DNA from: Corbicula japonica
Taxonomy: Eukaryota; Mollusca; Bivalvia; Venerida; Cyrenidae
Assembly (NCBI GenBank): GCA_038501625.1
Contig: JAZAYU010000001.1
Span: 8,669,374 to 8,733,373, forward strand
Reading direction: 5' to 3'
DNA length: 64,000 nucleotides
This document shows positions 58,540 to 64,000 of this stretch, piece by piece. Every line of letters begins with the position of its first letter. Within the stretch, counting starts at the first letter, position 1. The translations under genes were made by a program, and so were the position numbers. The notes under the pieces are model-generated. The model had not been told where the DNA came from. It saw only the letters and a program-made list of their open reading frames with translations, and ran no database searches.

Positions 58540-59071
58540 TCTTTATTTATAGATGGCAACTCTTAAGTTTTGTACAAAGTAAAACAACAATAATACAAAT
58601 CTTATTTTCAAGAGGCCATCATGAAATATTATAACTACACACAAATAAATTAAAATGAAATTAAAAGATGAACAATACAAATTCACGCATGTCAATTGGG
58701 CACTATTTTTAGAAGGTAAAAATATTATAATGTAATACATTATAATACACATACTCAAGAAGTAGAGAAAAAAAAGCAACGACAAACCATTGAGCAGTTA
58801 CCAGTTTGTGTGTGTATCTAGATACATTTTAAGAATTTATTGCCAATAAATGATGTTTGTATGATTTTTTGAATAAATTCAGGGTATATGAATTTTTAAT
58901 GGAAAAAGGAATTTCATTCCAGATAATCATACCAGAGTAACTAAATGTCTTTTTCATAAATTCTGTGTTTAGCTTTGGATGGACAAGACATTGCATTGAG
59001 TTAGACGAAGATTGTAAGACGTATTTTGTGTAATTTCTATCAATATGAATAAATATGAATAAAATAAACAA
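58504..59071 (-). pseudogene. LINE (non-LTR retrotransposon) 3' end remnant
   Basis: The minus-strand frame 59071-58829 (80 residues) has the typical C-terminal end of a LINE reverse-transcriptase ORF: NTEFMKKTFSYSGMIIWNEI, then P..IKNSYTLNLFKKSYKHHL. A 3' untranslated stretch follows, ending in ATAAATAAAGAATT and an (ATT)n tail (58504-58539 on plus). The reverse-transcriptase and endonuclease domains are absent, so this is a 5'-truncated dead copy. L2/CR1-like elements end in such microsatellite tails, but the clade is inference. Confidence 0.8.
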
Positions 59072-60129
59072 AAAACATGTAATATTCTAGTATAAAATAG
59101 CTTGATACTCGTTGGAAACGACCTAACACGTCCGTAAACTCATTTAAAAGATGTACATGTAAATGTCTCTGTTTCAAGGAGGCTCCGAGCGTACATGTAT
59201 GCTGCTTCCCCAAAGTGCTCCCCGAACATCCGGTCCTGGATCCACCCCTTGATGAATGATTTTAATCAACTATAACGGAGAATGAAACAAATATTTATGT
59301 GAAAGAAAATTAAACAACTCGCCACATCCGTTTGTATATTGCGCCTAAACAACAGCTAACCTGTATTGCGGGTCGGTATAAAACGCAGACAATATAGAAT
59401 ATAGAAGGTTGCAGACAATATAAACAAAGAAGAGGTGTGAAAAACGCAGACAATATAGACAATGAAGGAAACTAGAAAACGCAGACAACATAAAATAAAT
59501 ACAAAATGTTTTTGTTGTTTAAATTAATAATATTTGAAGCTAGAAAATAGAGAAAAAGCTTTTATTAATGATAAATTTATGTGGTTATGTTAAATTAATA
59601 TAATAGTTTTTATTCACTATGGTAAGGTAATAATTAACTCAAATGGTAATAACGACAATATTTTTATGATTGATTTTAGTGTGATCAAATGGTGAATTAG
59701 TTTGTTTGATCTTAGAACAAACAGCTTTTATTGAAATTTAGCAACTTATTTATCAAAGAAGTAAACAAAAAAAAAAGAAGAAAATTAATGTAGTAATGTA
59801 ATAATTAACTAGTAATAATGACAATCATTTTGATGATTGATTATGAATATAAGTGTGATCAAATTATGATTAAATTTGATAGATCTTGGATATAATTTTC
59901 AAAAAAGGTAAAGATATCAAAAATCGGACAATTATAGGGTACTCAGTTATTGCATAGTAATGGATGATTTTTGTTCATAAATATTTGAGGGTTTTTTTGT
60001 TGGATCGAAAAACACGGCGGTACCCCACTTCTTTTTTGTTTTTATAGATATTTATTTTTTTTTAAAGCATCAAATTATACATCCTCTGAGCATTAAAAAA
60101 AAGATATAAATTTTGGAAATCGAACCATA
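59072..60129. other. AT-rich DNA with local short repeats
   Basis: A short repeat around GCAGACAATATA recurs four times at 59381-59490. Two diverged copies of an approximately 87-bp block (AATAATTAACT ... GTGTGATCAAAT) lie at 59628-59713 and 59799-59888. No gene recognised. Confidence 0.5.
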
Positions 60130-60629
60130 NNNNNNNNNNNNNNNNNNNNNNNNNNNNNNNNNNNNNNNNNNNNNNNNNNNNNNNNNNNNNNNNNNNNNNN
60201 NNNNNNNNNNNNNNNNNNNNNNNNNNNNNNNNNNNNNNNNNNNNNNNNNNNNNNNNNNNNNNNNNNNNNNNNNNNNNNNNNNNNNNNNNNNNNNNNNNNN
60301 NNNNNNNNNNNNNNNNNNNNNNNNNNNNNNNNNNNNNNNNNNNNNNNNNNNNNNNNNNNNNNNNNNNNNNNNNNNNNNNNNNNNNNNNNNNNNNNNNNNN
60401 NNNNNNNNNNNNNNNNNNNNNNNNNNNNNNNNNNNNNNNNNNNNNNNNNNNNNNNNNNNNNNNNNNNNNNNNNNNNNNNNNNNNNNNNNNNNNNNNNNNN
60501 NNNNNNNNNNNNNNNNNNNNNNNNNNNNNNNNNNNNNNNNNNNNNNNNNNNNNNNNNNNNNNNNNNNNNNNNNNNNNNNNNNNNNNNNNNNNNNNNNNNN
60601 NNNNNNNNNNNNNNNNNNNNNNNNNNNNN
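60130..60629. other. Assembly gap of exactly 500 N
   Basis: A round number of unknown bases indicates a placeholder of unknown true length. Open frames read through it are meaningless. Confidence 0.99.
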
Positions 60630-63600
60630 GATTTTTCTGTTTCAATTTTCTTTGTTGAAAGGGAGACAACTCATGTTCTCTAAATAAGTCTAATTTGCTA
60701 TAACTTACAATTTTGTATGTATAAATATAATAAAAATATTTCTGCTATAATTATTTTCAAAAAATCTCAAGCTGGTGCTACAGTTTTGAAAACAAAAGTG
60801 TCAAGCAGACAATGTTTAAGGCCCCATGTTAAACAATTTCTAGTAAACATATATGCCAGATTTAGGTCTGTCATAAAATCCATGGTTTTCTGGGACCAGA
60901 CTCCCAAAAGAAAACCAGTTAACCACTTTTACAGAGAAATACTGCTATTCTCTGTTAAAAACAAAATTTAAAACTATTGTATACCCCAATCATAGTAGCA
61001 AATCAGTAAGTGAAATGCTTTACACAGTCAGAGATCTATTTAACATACCCGGTGGCATTTTATGGTCAAACTTATCGCAACTTCCAGGAACAGACTTAAA
61101 ATTATTTGTTCGCGAAATAATTTACTGCTTCGCAACTGAAATCCAACTCATACCGAACAAAAGTCACACATAAAATTCATTTTTTCTCATTTTGCCTTTA
61201 TTCTATTACCAGTTTTAATATACAGCCACTCTACACTGTTCAACATTAGGCATCAAAAACATATCTAACAAATCTGAGACTTACTGAAATATTAAGAAAG
61301 ACTTCTAAAAGAGGAAAAACACAGTTTTTGTGTCTAAAAGGCAAATCTAATTCATTATAAAGTCACTTTTTCCTAACCAGAATTAAATCAAAGCTACACT
61401 TTTGATCCAAATATACCTTACAGTGAAAACCACCTCTAAGTTTCATCAAATGCAAGCATTATCCTCAAAATCTAGCAACCTTTTTATACCAAAATAAGCA
61501 AATGCATAACAAAAAATGCACTCCCATGTATAGTTTTACAACAATCCAACCTTAAAAAGTGACAATTTCTATACTTTTCATGGGAAATATAATAAAGTGC
61601 AGGTCTCAACAAAGCTACAACACCATCTCCCAATCTGAATATAGTGAATAAGGCTATTTTCAACACTATCTTAATTCAGAGGCCCCTTTATTAACAACTT
61701 ACAATCAGACTGACCTTCTAACTGCTGCAAATGTATGCAGAAATTCTTTAGATTTGTCAATATTCACAAAATTAACAAATTGTATACAAAATCAGTTTCA
61801 AACAAGGCGCTCAATAGATCACATACATCCAGAGTCTTGCTGCCTTAAGCGTCACATATTATTTTTAGTTATATTCAAACATTGTATAAAATGAAGAAAT
61901 AAATAATTCCAAAAATTAAAATCCATGTTTTGTTTGTTTTTGTCCAAATCTGAACTCACAGCCCTTCTTCAAGTGTAAGCAGTTGGTGACAGTTCAGCCA
62001 CACTAAAAACACTATAAACAGATTATAAACATTCATAACAAAAAAAATCAGGAAAAATAGAATATTCCAGTTTATGTTATAAAACTTGACCACTGAAGAC
62101 TCACACACAGGCATGATATTTTAAACAAGTAATTTTTTGGCTTGGCCTTAAATGCTTCTATACAGAGTCATTTTTGTATCCCCACCCCATGTAAAAATAC
62201 AAAAAAAGACATTTTCTAGCTATTATTTCAATAAATTTTCACTACCTGCAAGATCAAATTCCTGAATTTTACATTAAAAGCAGCTATAAACATATTTATT
62301 CATGGAAACACAGTCTATTTAGTATCATTCTGCACTTAAAATACACAGCCATGACTTTTGTGGAAACCAAGACATAGTGAAAATCCAAAAGAAAATGACA
62401 TTTTGATGCATTTGGAGTGGAAATCATTCATTTCATGAGACTGTTTTTTACTAAATTCTTCCAGTTGTCATATAAAATGTGTTTTTATGCATGAAAATAA
62501 ACAATACACCTTGACTGGACACTGCTATTTACCCAGGGGCTTGTTTTTGCCCTGAAATGCCTCTATGATGTCACTCCTCATAGGTAATCCTATATCAAAA
62601 TCCCATGAAATAAAGAATTATCAGATCCAAAATGCTTTAAAAATAGTCAATATGCATGAAATGATTAAATTATTATGTAATTCAATTGCTCTGATTGTAT
62701 AATAAAGCATATTTCATTAAATGATTTTTCTGTTTCAATTTTCTTTGTTGAAAGGGAGACAACTCATGTTCTCTAAATAAGTCTAATTTGCTATAACTTA
62801 CAATTTTGTATGTATAAATATAATAAAAATATTTCTGCTATAATTATTTTCAAAAAATCTCAAGCTGGTGCTACAGTTTTGAAAACAAAAGTGTCAAGCA
62901 GACAATGTTTAAGGCCCCATGTTAAACAATTTCTAGTAAACATATATGCCAGATTTAGGTCTGTCATAAAATCCATGGTTTTCTGGGACCAGACTCCCAA
63001 AAGAAAACCAGTTAACCACTTTTACAGAGAAATACTGCTATTCTCTGTTAAAAACAAAATTTAAAACTATTGTATACCCCAATCATAGTAGCAAATCAGT
63101 AAGTGAAATGCTTTACACAGTCAGAGATCTATTTAACATACCCGGTGGCATTTTATGGTCAAACTTATCGCAACTTCCAGGAACAGACTTAAAATTATTT
63201 GTTCGCGAAATAATTTACTGCTTCGCAACTGAAATCCAACTCATACCGAACAAAAGTCACACATAAAATTCATTTTTTCTCATTTTGCCTTTATTCTATT
63301 ACCAGTTTTAATATACAGCCACTCTACACTGTTCAACATTAGGCATCAAAAACATATCTAACAAATCTGAGACTTACTGAAATATTAAGAAAGACTTCTA
63401 AAAGAGGAAAAACACAGTTTTTGTGTCTAAAAGGCAAATCTAATTCATTATAAAGTCACTTTTTCCTAACCAGAATTAAATCAAAGCTACACTTTTGATC
63501 CAAATATACCTTACAGTGAAAACCACCTCTAAGTTTCATCAAATGCAAGCATTATCCTCAAAATCTAGCAACCTTTTTATACCAAAATAAGCAAATGCAT

Positions 63601-64000
63601 AACAAAAAATGCACTCCCATGTATAGTTTTACAACAATCCAACCTTAAAAAGTGACAATTTCTATACTTTTCATGGGAAATATAATAAAGTGCAGGTCTC
63701 AACAAAGCTACAACACCATCTCCCAATCTGAATATAGTGAATAAGGCTATTTTCAACACTATCTTAATTCAGAGGCCCCTTTATTAACAACTTACAATCA
63801 GACTGACCTTCTAACTGCTGCAAATGTATGCAGAAATTCTTTAGATTTGTCAATATTCACAAAATTAACAAATTGTATACAAAATCAGTTTCAAACAAGG
63901 CGCTCAATAGATCACATACATCCAGAGTCTTGCTGCCTTTAAGCCTCACATATTATTTTTAGTTATATTCAAACATTGTATAAAATGAAGAAATAAATAA
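60630..64000. repeat. Direct duplication, 2093-bp offset, next to the gap
   Basis: Sequence from 60630 recurs from 62723 to the window end. Over nearly 1280 bp I found by eye only two differences, near 61855 / 63938 (one inserted T and one G/C change). Between the copies (about 61908-62722) is single-copy AT-rich DNA. No gene is recognisable; the 84-residue and 60-residue frames occur identically in both copies only because the DNA is duplicated. Confidence 0.95.

Noticed and set aside
60070..60669. Long open frames on both strands
   Set aside because: They are made of N bases in the assembly gap.
60717..60971. 84-codon frame, repeated at 62810-63064
   Set aside because: Identical in both copies because the DNA is duplicated. 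No recognisable domain, no splice or codon evidence.

Overview
The window looks like nuclear DNA from a mollusc, most likely a bivalve. It is AT-rich, has long introns with GT/AG borders, and every gene is embedded in a dense mixture of small DNA transposons and 145-170 bp tandem repeats of the kind found in bivalve genomes. I cannot fix the species from sequence alone. There is no sign of a prokaryotic or viral origin.

Four protein genes can be supported. (1) Positions 1731-16993, plus strand: 18 exons encoding the C-terminal 827 residues of PDZD8, an ER membrane-contact-site lipid-transfer protein. The transmembrane and most of the SMP part lie off the left edge. (2) Positions 27029-29155, plus strand: an intact single-exon Mab-21/cGAS-like nucleotidyltransferase-fold gene of 708 residues. 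(3) Positions 36772-37895, minus strand: two coding exons of the copper chaperone ATOX1; the tiny first coding exon was not located, and an extra 3' exon near 34971 is possible. (4) Positions 41842-55647, plus strand: a complete 12-exon acid ceramidase gene (ASAH1, 390 residues) with its catalytic residues conserved. PDZD8 and ASAH1 both concern membrane lipids, but they are far apart and I see no evidence of joint regulation.

Much of the rest is mobile DNA and its debris. Family A is an approximately 215-250 bp palindromic MITE with TTAA target sites (more than 20 copies). Family B is an approximately 145 bp near-perfect palindrome (13 copies). Two long tandem-repeat elements begin with a hairpin near AGCTCACC and end in CTCTTGTT (20.5-23.7 kb and 51.7-52.8 kb). 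Other elements end in AACCAGGTTTTC. Several elements have clear target-site duplications: a TTAA element at 994-1471, hAT-like elements at 5878-6709 and 42323-43567, a tRNA-derived SINE at 31698-31990, and a TIR element at 53812-54521. A LINE 3' remnant lies at 58.5-59.1 kb. From 60130 there is a 500-N assembly gap, followed by two nearly identical 2093-bp-offset copies of one sequence, which I read as a probable assembly duplication.

The observations most worth a second look are: a minisatellite in a PDZD8 intron whose unit is the end of the preceding coding exon plus its 5' splice site; a 38-bp repeat that overlaps the ASAH1 stop codon; the concentration of family B palindromes just upstream of 3' splice sites; and nested insertions that give the relative ages of the repeat families.
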